Below, piece after piece: positions 26,725 to 35,372 of a stretch of 64,000 bases of DNA. Source of the stretch: Oceanobacter antarcticus (GTDB lineage: Bacteria > Pseudomonadota > Gammaproteobacteria > Pseudomonadales > Oceanobacteraceae); the NCBI RefSeq assembly GCF_044962685.1, contig NZ_JBBKTX010000006.1, positions 1-64,000 on the forward strand, read 5' to 3'. The position numbers and the translations under genes are program-made. How positions within the stretch are numbered: position 1 is the stretch's first letter; every line of letters begins with the position of its first letter. Under the pieces are notes generated by a model. The model ran no database searches and had not been told where the DNA came from. It worked only from the letters and a program-made list of their open reading frames with translations.

Positions 26725-27195
26725 TCAGACAGGATGATCGACCGATCCGAAAATACGTTTCAGGGTAGCGCTTACCCAGCCACTTTCCTTACGTAATGAC
26801 TTGCGCACCAGCTCTGCATAATTTTGATCTTCGTCCTTGATATGCTGCAACAGCCAGCGCATCAGTCCGGTACGTACCTTGCGTGCAACACTCATCGGGT
26901 CTGTACCGCCATAAAGCTGCACACTCAGCTCCTCGACCTGCGCAGAAAATCGCCGGTGTACCTGTAAATGGGCTGCCAACAGTGGATACCCGGCCCGCTC
27001 CATCAGTTGTTCCTCAAAACTGAAATGGTCAAAAGTATAATCTTTCAGCCGCTCCATAACGCTATAGACTTCCTCCACGTCATTATTTTCAATCGCATGG
27101 TGTAAATCGTTAATATAGTCCGCGATACGCCGATGCTGGCGATCGATAATATCAACGCCAATGTCATATGTGGAATCCCAGATAAAATAGCTCAC
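26725..27195 (-). CDS. Bacteriohemerythrin, second copy
   Basis: A 156-aa hemerythrin with di-iron ligands His21, His57, Glu61, His76, His80, His118 and Asp123, numbered from the start chosen here. This is the same spacing as the copy at 19304-19750. I place the start at GTG 27195 (MSYFIWDSTYDIGVD) because GGAGGT lies 5 bases upstream; the longer frame begins with a TTG at 27207. The C-terminal tail after Asp123 (about 33 residues) is longer than usual and basic. It is probably monocistronic. Confidence 0.93.
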   Translation of the reverse strand: MSYFIWDSTYDIGVDIIDRQHRRIADYINDLHHAIENNDVEEVYSVMERLKDYTFDHFSFEEQLMERAGYPLLAAHLQVHRRFSAQVEELSVQLYGGTDPMSVARKVRTGLMRWLLQHIKDEDQNYAELVRKSLRKESGWVSATLKRIFGSVDHPV

Positions 27196-27445
27196 GACCA
27201 CCTCCAATAATCGCAGAAATACGCCCCGCTAATACCACACCAAATAACACAGTATGACACCGGCCCGTACAGAACGAGGCTGATAGCCCCATAAACAAGG
27301 CAACGATTGTAGCTTCGCGACACACCGGAATAATGATTCAGATCATATCTGCTTCCATATCAATTGGTCGATTGGAGCCAATATGTCAGGACAAAAAGCC
27401 CACGATTGACCGTTAGACCGACAATCCGGCTTATAGTCTGTTGGA

Positions 27446-27473
27446 TATCTGAATTCACACCTGAATTCAGATA
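27446..27473. promoter_or_regulatory. Perfect 11-bp inverted repeat upstream of rlmF
   Basis: TATCTGAATTC (27446-27456) and GAATTCAGATA (27463-27473) are exact inverted copies with a 6-base spacer. The site lies 155 bp upstream of the rlmF start in a 433-bp gap between divergent genes. No T-run follows on either side. It looks more like an operator or a structured leader than a terminator. I see nothing else I can name in the gap. Confidence 0.7.
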
Positions 27474-27628
27474 ATAACCGCAACACTTGAACACCCACGA
27501 GAGAGGCAGGTAACTGGCGTTAGTGCACAGTGAACCACAACACATCGGCGGCTGTGCTGTCCCCTCTCGCCAATGGTCTTTATACTGCCCGCTGTTTTTC
27601 GCTGCACGCCCGATACGCAAGAGTTGTT

Positions 27629-28663
27629 ATGTCCCAAAAGTCGTTTTCCCGTTCTGCCAACAGCAAACCGTCAGCCCCCCGTGTCCAGAGCACGGCAGCC
27701 GGGCTGCATCCTCGCAACCGTCATCAGCAGCGTTATGATTTTGAGGCGCTCATGGCCGTCAGTCCGGAGCTGGGTGATTTTATTCGGCCAACCCCGAAGG
27801 GCAATCATTCCATCGACTTTACCAATCCGCAGGCCATCAAGGCGCTGAACCGGGCATTGCTGCGACACTGGTATCAGATTGATGGTTGGGATATTCCTGA
27901 CGGCTACCTCTGTCCTCCCATACCCGGTCGAGCGGACTACATCCATAATCTGGCAGATTTACTGGCAGCCGCCAATGGTGGCAAGCAACCTGCGGGCAAG
28001 CGCATTCGGGTAATGGATATCGGCTGTGGCGCTAACTGCATTTATCCGCTGATCGGCAACAGTGAGTATGGCTGGCAATTTATTGCGGCTGATATCGATC
28101 CGCTGTCGCTGGCATCCGCACAACGCATTCTGGCTGCCAATCCTGCGTTGCAACCCGCTATCAGCCTGCGGCAGCAGCCTGACAGCCAGTGTTACTTTCA
28201 GCATGTGTTGCAGGGCAAGGAATTTCTCGACCTGACGCTGTGCAACCCACCCTTCCATGAGTCGCCCGAGCAGATGGCCCGTGGCAATCAACGCAAGTGG
28301 AAAAATCTCGGCAAGTGGGATGACCAACAGCCCGACAGCACAGCGTTGAACGCAGAGACACCCTTGAACTTCGGCGGCCAGAGTAACGAGCTGTGGTGCG
28401 CAGGCGGTGAAGTGAGCTTTGTCAGCCGCATGATGCAAGAAAGCCGACAATACGCCAGTCAGGTGTACTGGTTTACTTCGCTGGTATCACGGCAGGCGGC
28501 CTTGCCAGCACTGGAGAAAGTGCTGCGTGACGTCGGTGCAGTACAGCAACAGGTCATCACCATGACGCAGGGGCAGAAAAGCAGTCGTTTTATCGCCTGG
28601 AGTTTTCTCAACGCCGAACAACAAAAAATCTGGCGGCAAATGCGCTGGCAGAGTAAAGGGTGA
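27629..28663 (+). CDS. rlmF: 23S rRNA (adenine-N6)-methyltransferase RlmF
   Basis: RlmF methylates a 23S rRNA adenine (A1618 in E. coli) at N6 using SAM. The 344-aa product has the basic N terminus, the conserved RYDFEAL and IDFTNPQAIKALNRALL blocks, SAM motif MDIGCGANCIYP (129-140) and the catalytic NPPF at 216-219. It also has the late NELWCAGGEVSFVSRM block. The ATG at 27629 has an AAGAG site; the frame is open to 27530 but the added residues do not look like the family. It converges with trkH. Confidence 0.93.
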   Translation: MSQKSFSRSANSKPSAPRVQSTAAGLHPRNRHQQRYDFEALMAVSPELGDFIRPTPKGNHSIDFTNPQAIKALNRALLRHWYQIDGWDIPDGYLCPPIPGRADYIHNLADLLAAANGGKQPAGKRIRVMDIGCGANCIYPLIGNSEYGWQFIAADIDPLSLASAQRILAANPALQPAISLRQQPDSQCYFQHVLQGKEFLDLTLCNPPFHESPEQMARGNQRKWKNLGKWDDQQPDSTALNAETPLNFGGQSNELWCAGGEVSFVSRMMQESRQYASQVYWFTSLVSRQAALPALEKVLRDVGAVQQQVITMTQGQKSSRFIAWSFLNAEQQKIWRQMRWQSKG

Positions 28664-28705
28664 AGCGAGCCCGGAGTCAGGCCAGATATATTTCCTACGC
28701 CGGGC

Positions 28706-30160
28706 TCACGCTCGCCACAGCCTGGGTGATAGCAGTGCAAACACCGTAAAATACTCCAACCGTCCAAGAATCATGGCACCGGAGAGTATCCATTTGCCAG
28801 CATCCGATACCGGTTTGAAGTTGGCTCCAACCTGATCAAACCCTGGGCCGAGTACATTGATGCAGGCAGCAACAGCAGTAAATGCCGACCAGAAATTCAG
28901 ACCGGTTGCCATCATCATCAGGGTCAGCACGGCACTGGACGCCGCCGCAAACGACATAAACCCCATCACCGACCCCTGTACGTCCTCGGCCACCGGTCGC
29001 CGCTGATACTTGAGCGTATAAATAGAGCGCGGATGCAGAATATGCCCCATCGCCTGATTGACCAGCTTGATGGTGAGGATATTACGAATGATTTTGTTGC
29101 CCCCGGCAGTGGAGCCGGAGCAGCCGCCCAGATAACCACTGAAGACCAGCAGGAAACCGGCAGCGGCGGGCCAGCTGACAAAATCGTCTGCAGCAAATCC
29201 GGTGCTGGTAATAAACGAGATCACGTGAAAAAACGACCGTCCCAGACACTCCAGCACATCGGTAAACACCTCGGTCGCTAACAGGTAGGCAGTCAATATC
29301 AGCGACAGGCAAATCACAATCAGCAGAAAGATCCGGGTTTCTTCATCAACCCAATAAACCTTCAGATCAGCCCGGTGAACTGCCCGGAAATGCACTGCAA
29401 AACTGATCGCCCCCACCAGCATAAATACATCCGCAATGGCCAGCAGTAGTTGGCTGTCGAAATAGCCCATACTGGCATCATGAGTGGAGAAGCCACCGGT
29501 AGAAACGGTCGCCAGACTATGGGCGAAGGCGTCAAAGACGGTCATACCACCCAGCCAGTAACACAGGGCACAAGCCAGCGTCGCCGTGATGTACACCCCC
29601 CAGAGATGCCGGGCGGTGTCGGCAATACGAGGAGACAGCTTGTCGTTTTTCATTGGCCCCGGCGTCTCGGCCTTGAGCAGGCGCATGCCGCCAACGTTCA
29701 GCATGGGTAACACGGCGACCACAAAAATCACAATGCCCAGCCCGCCCATCCATTGTAAAAACTGGCGATACAGCAAAAACGTCAGCGGCATGTTATCCAG
29801 CCCACTCAAAACAGTAGCCCCGGTGGTGGTCAGGGCACTGACGGATTCAAACACCGCATCGGCAAAGCTGACGTGTTCGATATACAGAATTGGCAAGGCT
29901 CCGAGCAAACCGGTCACTACCCAGGTGGCCACCGCGTAGAACAGCGCATCCTGATAGGATGCCAGCGCCAAATTGGTTCTTCGCATTTTCCAGAACAACA
30001 CGCCACCACCAAGCAACATCGCCAGGCCCGGTTCCAGAAAAACCCGGGCCACGTCATCACGAAACAACGCCACCGAGAGGCCACCAAACACCATCTGCAC
30101 GCTTCCCATCCAGAGTACCGGCATGGCCATAAGACGCGTGGTTACGCGGGCATCAATCAC
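28706..30160 (-). CDS. trkH: TrkH-family potassium uptake channel subunit
   Basis: A 484-aa membrane subunit of a Trk potassium uptake system. Four pore loops with selectivity-filter glycines are readable: LTTTGATV, VSTGGFSTH, TSTGFAADD and LGPGFDQVG. These separate four M1-P-M2 repeats; GGCSGSTAGGNKIIRN is the conserved intracellular-loop region. The regulatory NAD-binding partner TrkA is not in the window. The call as TrkH rather than KtrB rests on length and the extra N-terminal helices. Confidence 0.93.
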   Translation of the reverse strand: MIDARVTTRLMAMPVLWMGSVQMVFGGLSVALFRDDVARVFLEPGLAMLLGGGVLFWKMRRTNLALASYQDALFYAVATWVVTGLLGALPILYIEHVSFADAVFESVSALTTTGATVLSGLDNMPLTFLLYRQFLQWMGGLGIVIFVVAVLPMLNVGGMRLLKAETPGPMKNDKLSPRIADTARHLWGVYITATLACALCYWLGGMTVFDAFAHSLATVSTGGFSTHDASMGYFDSQLLLAIADVFMLVGAISFAVHFRAVHRADLKVYWVDEETRIFLLIVICLSLILTAYLLATEVFTDVLECLGRSFFHVISFITSTGFAADDFVSWPAAAGFLLVFSGYLGGCSGSTAGGNKIIRNILTIKLVNQAMGHILHPRSIYTLKYQRRPVAEDVQGSVMGFMSFAAASSAVLTLMMMATGLNFWSAFTAVAACINVLGPGFDQVGANFKPVSDAGKWILSGAMILGRLEYFTVFALLSPRLWRA

Positions 30161-30386
30161 GGGCTTCCCTCACGTCTGTTGTGGCTCAAATAAACCTTGG
30201 GGTCTGATGCCTGGGGTAATTGGGGCCTGGGGCAATGGAATCATTCAATGTCTTGTTTAATGGATGGACAGGAAAACACGCACCAGCAGTCGCCATCATT
30301 GTCATGACAATTGCTACGGATTGTTGCATTTCGAGCCGTAAAAAGAACGCAAAAAATCATCCGTTCAAAGGCCGTTACCAGAGCAG

Positions 30387-31655
30387 TCATGCTGCCTGTA
30401 GCATCACCCGCCGATTCCATGGACGTTCATCCACGTTCAGGTGTATCAAGGCAGAAAAGGCTCCGACGCCGACGCCAACCCACCACACCAGCGTATAGTT
30501 GCCATACAGATCGTAGAGGCTGCCCCCCAGCCAGACGCCCAGAAAGCCGCCAATCTGATGCGATAAAAACACCAACCCATATAACGTACCCATGTAACGC
30601 AAGCCGTAAATCTGGGCCACCAGTCCTGAAGTGATCGGCACCGTTGCCAACCACAATCCGCCCATCAACATCGAAAACAGGAAAACCGTCTCCGGTGTCA
30701 CCGGGTTCATAATAAACAAGGCAGAAATCAGGGTTCGCAACACATAGATACCCACCAGCAAGTACTTGCGGGAATACAGGTTGCCCAGCCAGCCCGCCAG
30801 AATCGTTCCGATAATATTGAACACCCCGATCAAAGACAGCGCCATGGCTCCCAGCGTTGAGGTAGAGGTAATCCCGATCGAATGCAGTATGCCGTTTGGT
30901 TCGATTGCGCTGCACATTTCGCTGATAAACGCCGGAAAATGCGCCGTGATAAAGGCGAGCTGATAGCCGCACGAGAAAAAACCGAGGAAGATAAAAATAA
31001 AGGTCGGATCCTTGATGGCCCGCCGCACCACTTGGCCGAGGTTATCTTCTCCTGGCTGTACCGCAGCGGGTGGCGGCACCTTCATCAATAACAACGCCAA
31101 CATGGATACACACACCAGTCCGGCGAAGGTCACGAATACCGATTGCCATGGCATCTGATCCAGCAAGTATTGCGCTAACGGTGGGCCAACCACCTGACCG
31201 GCCGAACCAGCGGCAGTGACAATACCCAACGCCAGTGAACGGTACTTTTCCGCCGTTGCACGGCCAACAACGGCAAGAATAACGCCAAAACCGGTTCCGG
31301 CGATTCCAAAACCGACCAGCATTTCCAGCAGCTGATGCTGCCCTGGCGTCGTCGCATATGAAGACAGCACCAACCCAGTGGCATAACAGAAAGCGCCTGC
31401 CAGAATCGCCTTACGGTCGCCGTATTTTTCCGCCAGCGCACTGAACATCGGCTGGCCTATACCCCAGAACAGATTTTGCAACGCAATGGCAAAAGAGAAA
31501 TCAGCCCGTAACCAGCCAAACGCCTCGGCCACTGGAATCTGGAATAATCCAAACGACGATCGAATCGCAAAACCCACCAGAATAATCAGGCAGCCTGCAA
31601 TCAGTACCGGATTAAACAGAGTATTGGCAGAGGGTTGGCTAACATTGGCAGTCAT
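30387..31655 (-). CDS. MFS transporter
   Basis: A 422-aa carrier with about 12 transmembrane helices. The loop 2-3 signature is AEKYGDRKAIL and its counterpart in the second half is GNLYSRKYLL. FAIRSSFGLFQIPVAEAFGW in helix 1 and GVILAVVGRATAEKYRSLALG in the middle resemble oxalate/formate antiporter and monocarboxylate-type MFS members. The substrate cannot be fixed. It stands alone between trkH and an SRPBCC gene. Confidence 0.88.
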   Translation of the reverse strand: MTANVSQPSANTLFNPVLIAGCLIILVGFAIRSSFGLFQIPVAEAFGWLRADFSFAIALQNLFWGIGQPMFSALAEKYGDRKAILAGAFCYATGLVLSSYATTPGQHQLLEMLVGFGIAGTGFGVILAVVGRATAEKYRSLALGIVTAAGSAGQVVGPPLAQYLLDQMPWQSVFVTFAGLVCVSMLALLLMKVPPPAAVQPGEDNLGQVVRRAIKDPTFIFIFLGFFSCGYQLAFITAHFPAFISEMCSAIEPNGILHSIGITSTSTLGAMALSLIGVFNIIGTILAGWLGNLYSRKYLLVGIYVLRTLISALFIMNPVTPETVFLFSMLMGGLWLATVPITSGLVAQIYGLRYMGTLYGLVFLSHQIGGFLGVWLGGSLYDLYGNYTLVWWVGVGVGAFSALIHLNVDERPWNRRVMLQAA

Positions 31656-31770
31656 GGAAACTCGCTTACTGGGCAGGGAATGGGCCAGAGGGCCAACACC
31701 AGGTAGTGGACGAGCATTCTAGCAGTAAAACCATAATCCGACTGCCCGGAGCATAAACAGCCCTATGAGT

Positions 31771-31810
31771 CGATCCATCGGCAGGCATAACAGCCTGCCC
31801 AGGTGGATCG
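31771..31810 (-). terminator. Two-tier hairpin between MFS and SRPBCC genes
   Basis: GGCAGGC (31780-31786) pairs with GCCTGCC (31793-31799), and outside it CGATCC (31771-31776) pairs with GGATCG (31805-31810). It sits 27 bp beyond the stop of the SRPBCC gene, in the right place to end that minus-strand transcript, but lacks a T-run on that side. Confidence 0.4.
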
Positions 31811-31837
31811 CGTTAACGGTTTTTAATGGCAAAAGTC

Positions 31838-32326
31838 CTAACGATACATTTGTTGCAAATGATCCAGACCGGCGCGATAGACCCCGCGAATAGTCGCTTC
31901 CGCCTCTGCTTTCGAGACCCCCTTGGCATCAAAGCTGGAACGCCAGGTCACCTCTGACTGACTGGCCCCCACCGCCATCACACTGATCGTGGCATGATAG
32001 GCAGCCACTGGCAGCGGGCTGGACACAATGCGGTAGCTATAGCTCATACCACTATCATCACGAGCGGTTTCCTGTTCGACCATTTCGGTATCGTCCTGCA
32101 AGGTCAGGTAACGCTGATCGGACACCTGTTTGCTGATTTTGACCGCCGGATGCCAGCGCTTGAGGTCATTAAATTTCCCCACCAGCTGCCATACATCGTC
32201 AGCAGGTGCATTGACCCTGACAGACTCTGTGACGATTGACTGTTCATGCATACCGTTCATATTGGCACAAGAAGCGGTCAGTGCTGAACCGCAGATCAGC
32301 AAAGTGGAAAGTGTTTTCTTCATCAT
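31838..32326 (-). CDS. SRPBCC-fold exported protein
   Basis: A 162-aa protein. The N terminus MMKKTLSTLLICGSALTAS is a signal peptide, possibly a lipoprotein signal with Cys after TAS. The body is a polyketide-cyclase/START-like SRPBCC domain (VRVNAPADDVWQLVGKF, LKRWHPAVKIS, SEVTWRSSFDAKG), a fold that binds hydrophobic ligands in a cavity. The longer open frame to 32527 adds a tail with no signal and is rejected. Function unknown. It is divergent from the yegD-like gene. Confidence 0.8.
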   Translation of the reverse strand: MMKKTLSTLLICGSALTASCANMNGMHEQSIVTESVRVNAPADDVWQLVGKFNDLKRWHPAVKISKQVSDQRYLTLQDDTEMVEQETARDDSGMSYSYRIVSSPLPVAAYHATISVMAVGASQSEVTWRSSFDAKGVSKAEAEATIRGVYRAGLDHLQQMYR

Positions 32327-32581
32327 ATTTGGCCCATGTTTATTGTTATTGGCCTGCCGTAGCATGCGCAGTACCGGGTCTGGCCAACATACTGCTTTGT
32401 ATCGAGCCTTGACCTCCTTAAGCAGGGTGTTACCCGCACTCCGCCTTGATCGAAGGTTGCAGACAAAACGGGCTAACCAGGCCAGTCGATCCCGCTGAAT
32501 TCTGCCGCTGTGTTCTTGACCCACCAAGCCCCTGTGCTAATGTGCGCGACTTTTTCTCACGCCCTGCTCAAGAGGAACGCC

Positions 32582-33958
32582 ATGATCTGCGGCTTCGACT
32601 ACGGTACTTCCAACTGCGCCATCGGCGTTAAACCACAGGATGTCGTACAACTGCTGGCCGTAGACGGCGACCATGCGTTTATGCCGTCGGCGCTGTATGC
32701 ACTGGGTCGTGAACTGATCTGCGAGCAAGTCGGCCTGGCCATGACTACTGGCCCGCTGCGGGATGAGTTTATCGCCACTCGACGAGGGCCATTACAGCTG
32801 GCCCAACGTGCCCGGCGCGAGCTGGATCTTGGATCAGCTGCGGAAGATATTGAAGCGGTAATGTTGGTCGGCCAACGAGCCTTTGACCAGTATTTTTCCG
32901 ACCCAGAAGAAGGCTACTTCGTCAAATCCCCGAAGTCCTATCTCGGTGCCAGTGGGTTACGCCCCGAGTTTGTGCATTTTTTTGAAGACATCGTTACCGC
33001 CATGATGCAAACGGTAAAGCAGCGTGCGGAGTTATCGCTCGGCCAACCACTGACCCGCACTGTGATCGGCAGGCCAGTCAATTTCCAGGGTGTGAATGCC
33101 GAGCACAGTAATCACCAGGCTTTGGCGATCCTGAGCCGTGCTGCCCAGCGCAGCGGCTTTAGTGAGGTCGAGTTTCTTTATGAGCCGATTGCCGCCGGTC
33201 TGAGCTTTGAACGCACTCTTGCCGACAACCAAACCGTATTGGTGGTCGATATCGGCGGTGGCACCAGCGACTGCGCCATGGTACGAATGGGGCCAGATCA
33301 CCGCGACCGCGAAGACCGCAGCGCAGATTTTCTTGGCCATACTGGCGAACGTATCGGTGGTAACGACCTCGATATTGCGCTGGCTGGCAAACAGCTGATG
33401 CCATTGTTTGGCATGCACGCCAGCCTCAAAAGCGGCAAACCTATGCCCACCAAAACCTTTCTTGATGCGGTCTGCACCAACGATGTCAGTGCTCTGTCTC
33501 GTTTCAGCAGCCTGGAAACCACCCTCCAGCTGCAACAACTGCAGCGCGATTGTCTGCAACCGGAGCTGATCAGCCGCCTGCTAAGATTGCAGGCCAACAA
33601 GCAAAACCAGCAACTGGTACGTTGCGCAGAAAATGCCAAGATCGTCCTGTCCGATGCCGAATCCACCCGTGTAGCACTGGACTTTGTTGAAGCCGGGCTT
33701 GGTACCGAGATGGTGAAAACCGGACTGGAAGCAGCCATTCAGCGACCATTACAGCGTATAACAGAGCTGATGGCGGAAGCGGTCGCCCAGGCTGGTGTAC
33801 AACCAGATCGGGTATTTATTACCGGCGGTAGCGCCCGCTCACCGCTGATTCGGCAAGCGGTAGCCCGCACTCTGGGTGATATTCCGCTGTTGGATGGCGA
33901 TCATTTTGGCAGTGTGGTATCCGGCCTGACCGAATGGGCGCAGCGTATCTATCGTTGA
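32582..33958 (+). CDS. yegD: YegD-type Hsp70 family protein
   Basis: A 458-aa actin-fold ATPase related to Hsp70 but lacking the substrate-binding domain. Phosphate 1 is CGFDYGTSNCAIGV, phosphate 2 is VVDIGGGTSDCAMV and the adenosine motif is VFITGGSARSPLIRQ, all intact. YegD proteins are widespread in proteobacteria and poorly characterised. The ATG at 32582 is preceded by AAGAGGAA; the frame is open from 32510. It converges on the DUF3482 GTPase gene. Confidence 0.9.
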   Translation: MICGFDYGTSNCAIGVKPQDVVQLLAVDGDHAFMPSALYALGRELICEQVGLAMTTGPLRDEFIATRRGPLQLAQRARRELDLGSAAEDIEAVMLVGQRAFDQYFSDPEEGYFVKSPKSYLGASGLRPEFVHFFEDIVTAMMQTVKQRAELSLGQPLTRTVIGRPVNFQGVNAEHSNHQALAILSRAAQRSGFSEVEFLYEPIAAGLSFERTLADNQTVLVVDIGGGTSDCAMVRMGPDHRDREDRSADFLGHTGERIGGNDLDIALAGKQLMPLFGMHASLKSGKPMPTKTFLDAVCTNDVSALSRFSSLETTLQLQQLQRDCLQPELISRLLRLQANKQNQQLVRCAENAKIVLSDAESTRVALDFVEAGLGTEMVKTGLEAAIQRPLQRITELMAEAVAQAGVQPDRVFITGGSARSPLIRQAVARTLGDIPLLDGDHFGSVVSGLTEWAQRIYR

Positions 33959-33985
33959 TTGCCTGGCGTTGATTGCCTGGCGTTA
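33955..33985 (+). repeat. 14-bp tandem duplication after yegD
   Basis: GTTGATTGCCTGGC occurs twice in tandem right at and after the yegD stop (about 33954-33981), and the next bases begin a third copy. It fills almost the whole gap between the convergent stops. Confidence 0.8.
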
Positions 33986-35371
33986 ATCAACCGCTTGAGC
34001 CAGCTGTAAAATCCAGTCTCGGAGCTGCAACAATTCCTTGTCGTTCAAACCCTTAGCGGCTTTTTGCAGACTACGAGTTAACTGTACCTGCTCCATTTTT
34101 GGCAGCTGGTTTAACCGCTCTGACAAGCTGATTGTCTTCAACTCTGCCACCGTACGGTCGGCATGAGTACGGCGCAGAATCATCTCCAGAAAGTCTATCG
34201 CCCGTCCCAGCAAAACAAAGATAAAGGTCAGCTCCCGAGCTGGCCCGGCAGTGAGTGTTTTACCGGCAACAGGGATTCCCTTGATATTGAGCTTTTCAGG
34301 CTTCCAGGTCGCCGCCAACGAGGCCAGCCCGGACAACAAGCCACCCGCCAGCGCCCCGGTCATAAAGGAACTGCCGCCCACGCCAACGTCGAGTACAGCG
34401 CCTGCAGCAGCACCCGCCGATGCGGATAGCGCGACAATTTTCTGCCGATCCAGCCCATACAGATACCAGTGGCTGCTATCAAACAAATCCGGGTAATCAG
34501 CGCTTAACGCCTGGGCATGAATACGCATATGGGAGTGCGCAAACAGCGCCTGTAATTGACGCTGCATACTGGCTTCGATATCACGCAGACGGTGCTGATA
34601 CTGGTTTTTTAACTGGGCTTCCAGCGCTGTTTTGACAAACTCGGCGGGCACCCGGACTTCACTCACATGGCTGATCATTTGCACCATGTGCTCCGCAACG
34701 ATCATGGCACCCTGCGCCGCGATACGATCAAAATAGGTGGTCAGCGCCGCCATCGTCGCCTCAATCGCCGGACGCCAGGGTTCATACAACTCCGCAAAGG
34801 CCGACAAAACCGCGAACTGCTTCTGCCGGTCGGCCGTCATCGGGTCAAACACCCGCACCACACTGAAATACTGGCTCAGAGCGTTCTGCCACTCTTCAAC
34901 ATAGGCCGCACCACCAATCGGGTTAATCAGCGCCATGCGGGGCTGTCCGGTCCATTGCAGAATGGTCATCTCGGCTTCAAATTCAGGACTGTAAGGCAAT
35001 GAGCCATCAACGACATAAATAATTCCGGCACCGGCCAGAATCGGCTGCAACAGTTCGATTTCGTCCTGAAACTTGCTGCCTGGCTCACACCGTTGTTGCG
35101 CCACAAAATTCTGCACTGCCTGCTTGCGCTGGGCGGCATTAGGCGCGTGTTGCTGCAACCAGGACAACACCTGACGCGGACGCTGAAACCCCGGAGTATC
35201 AATCAGCCGGTAATGACAAATACCATCGACACGTAATTCAAACGCTTGTGCCGCCGTTGTGGTACCGGAAATCTCCGAGATCCGAATCGCATCCTGACGC
35301 GTCAGCGTCGCCACGATGCTCGATTTGCCCTTATTCGGGTGCCCGACAACCGCAAATACCGGCGCTGCCAC
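33983..35371 (-). CDS. GTPase with DUF3482 domain
   Basis: A 462-aa protein with an N-terminal small GTPase domain: G1 GHPNKGKSS, G2-like GTTTA, G3 DTPGF. A C-terminal DUF3482 region includes a Gly/Ala-rich stretch (SASAGAAAGAVLDVGVGGSS, about 321-340) that may insert into membranes. The start is GTG, one base after the stop of the upstream DUF2868 gene. DUF2868 and DUF3482 genes are usually neighbours, suggesting one membrane-associated complex; its role is not established. Confidence 0.85.
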   Translation of the reverse strand: MAAPVFAVVGHPNKGKSSIVATLTRQDAIRISEISGTTTAAQAFELRVDGICHYRLIDTPGFQRPRQVLSWLQQHAPNAAQRKQAVQNFVAQQRCEPGSKFQDEIELLQPILAGAGIIYVVDGSLPYSPEFEAEMTILQWTGQPRMALINPIGGAAYVEEWQNALSQYFSVVRVFDPMTADRQKQFAVLSAFAELYEPWRPAIEATMAALTTYFDRIAAQGAMIVAEHMVQMISHVSEVRVPAEFVKTALEAQLKNQYQHRLRDIEASMQRQLQALFAHSHMRIHAQALSADYPDLFDSSHWYLYGLDRQKIVALSASAGAAAGAVLDVGVGGSSFMTGALAGGLLSGLASLAATWKPEKLNIKGIPVAGKTLTAGPARELTFIFVLLGRAIDFLEMILRRTHADRTVAELKTISLSERLNQLPKMEQVQLTRSLQKAAKGLNDKELLQLRDWILQLAQAVD

Positions 35372-35372
35372 C

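Noticed and set aside
28669..28710. GAGCCCGG/CCGGGCTC pair between rlmF and trkH as a terminator
   Set aside because: The loop is 26 bases, the second arm lies in the end of trkH and there is no T-run.
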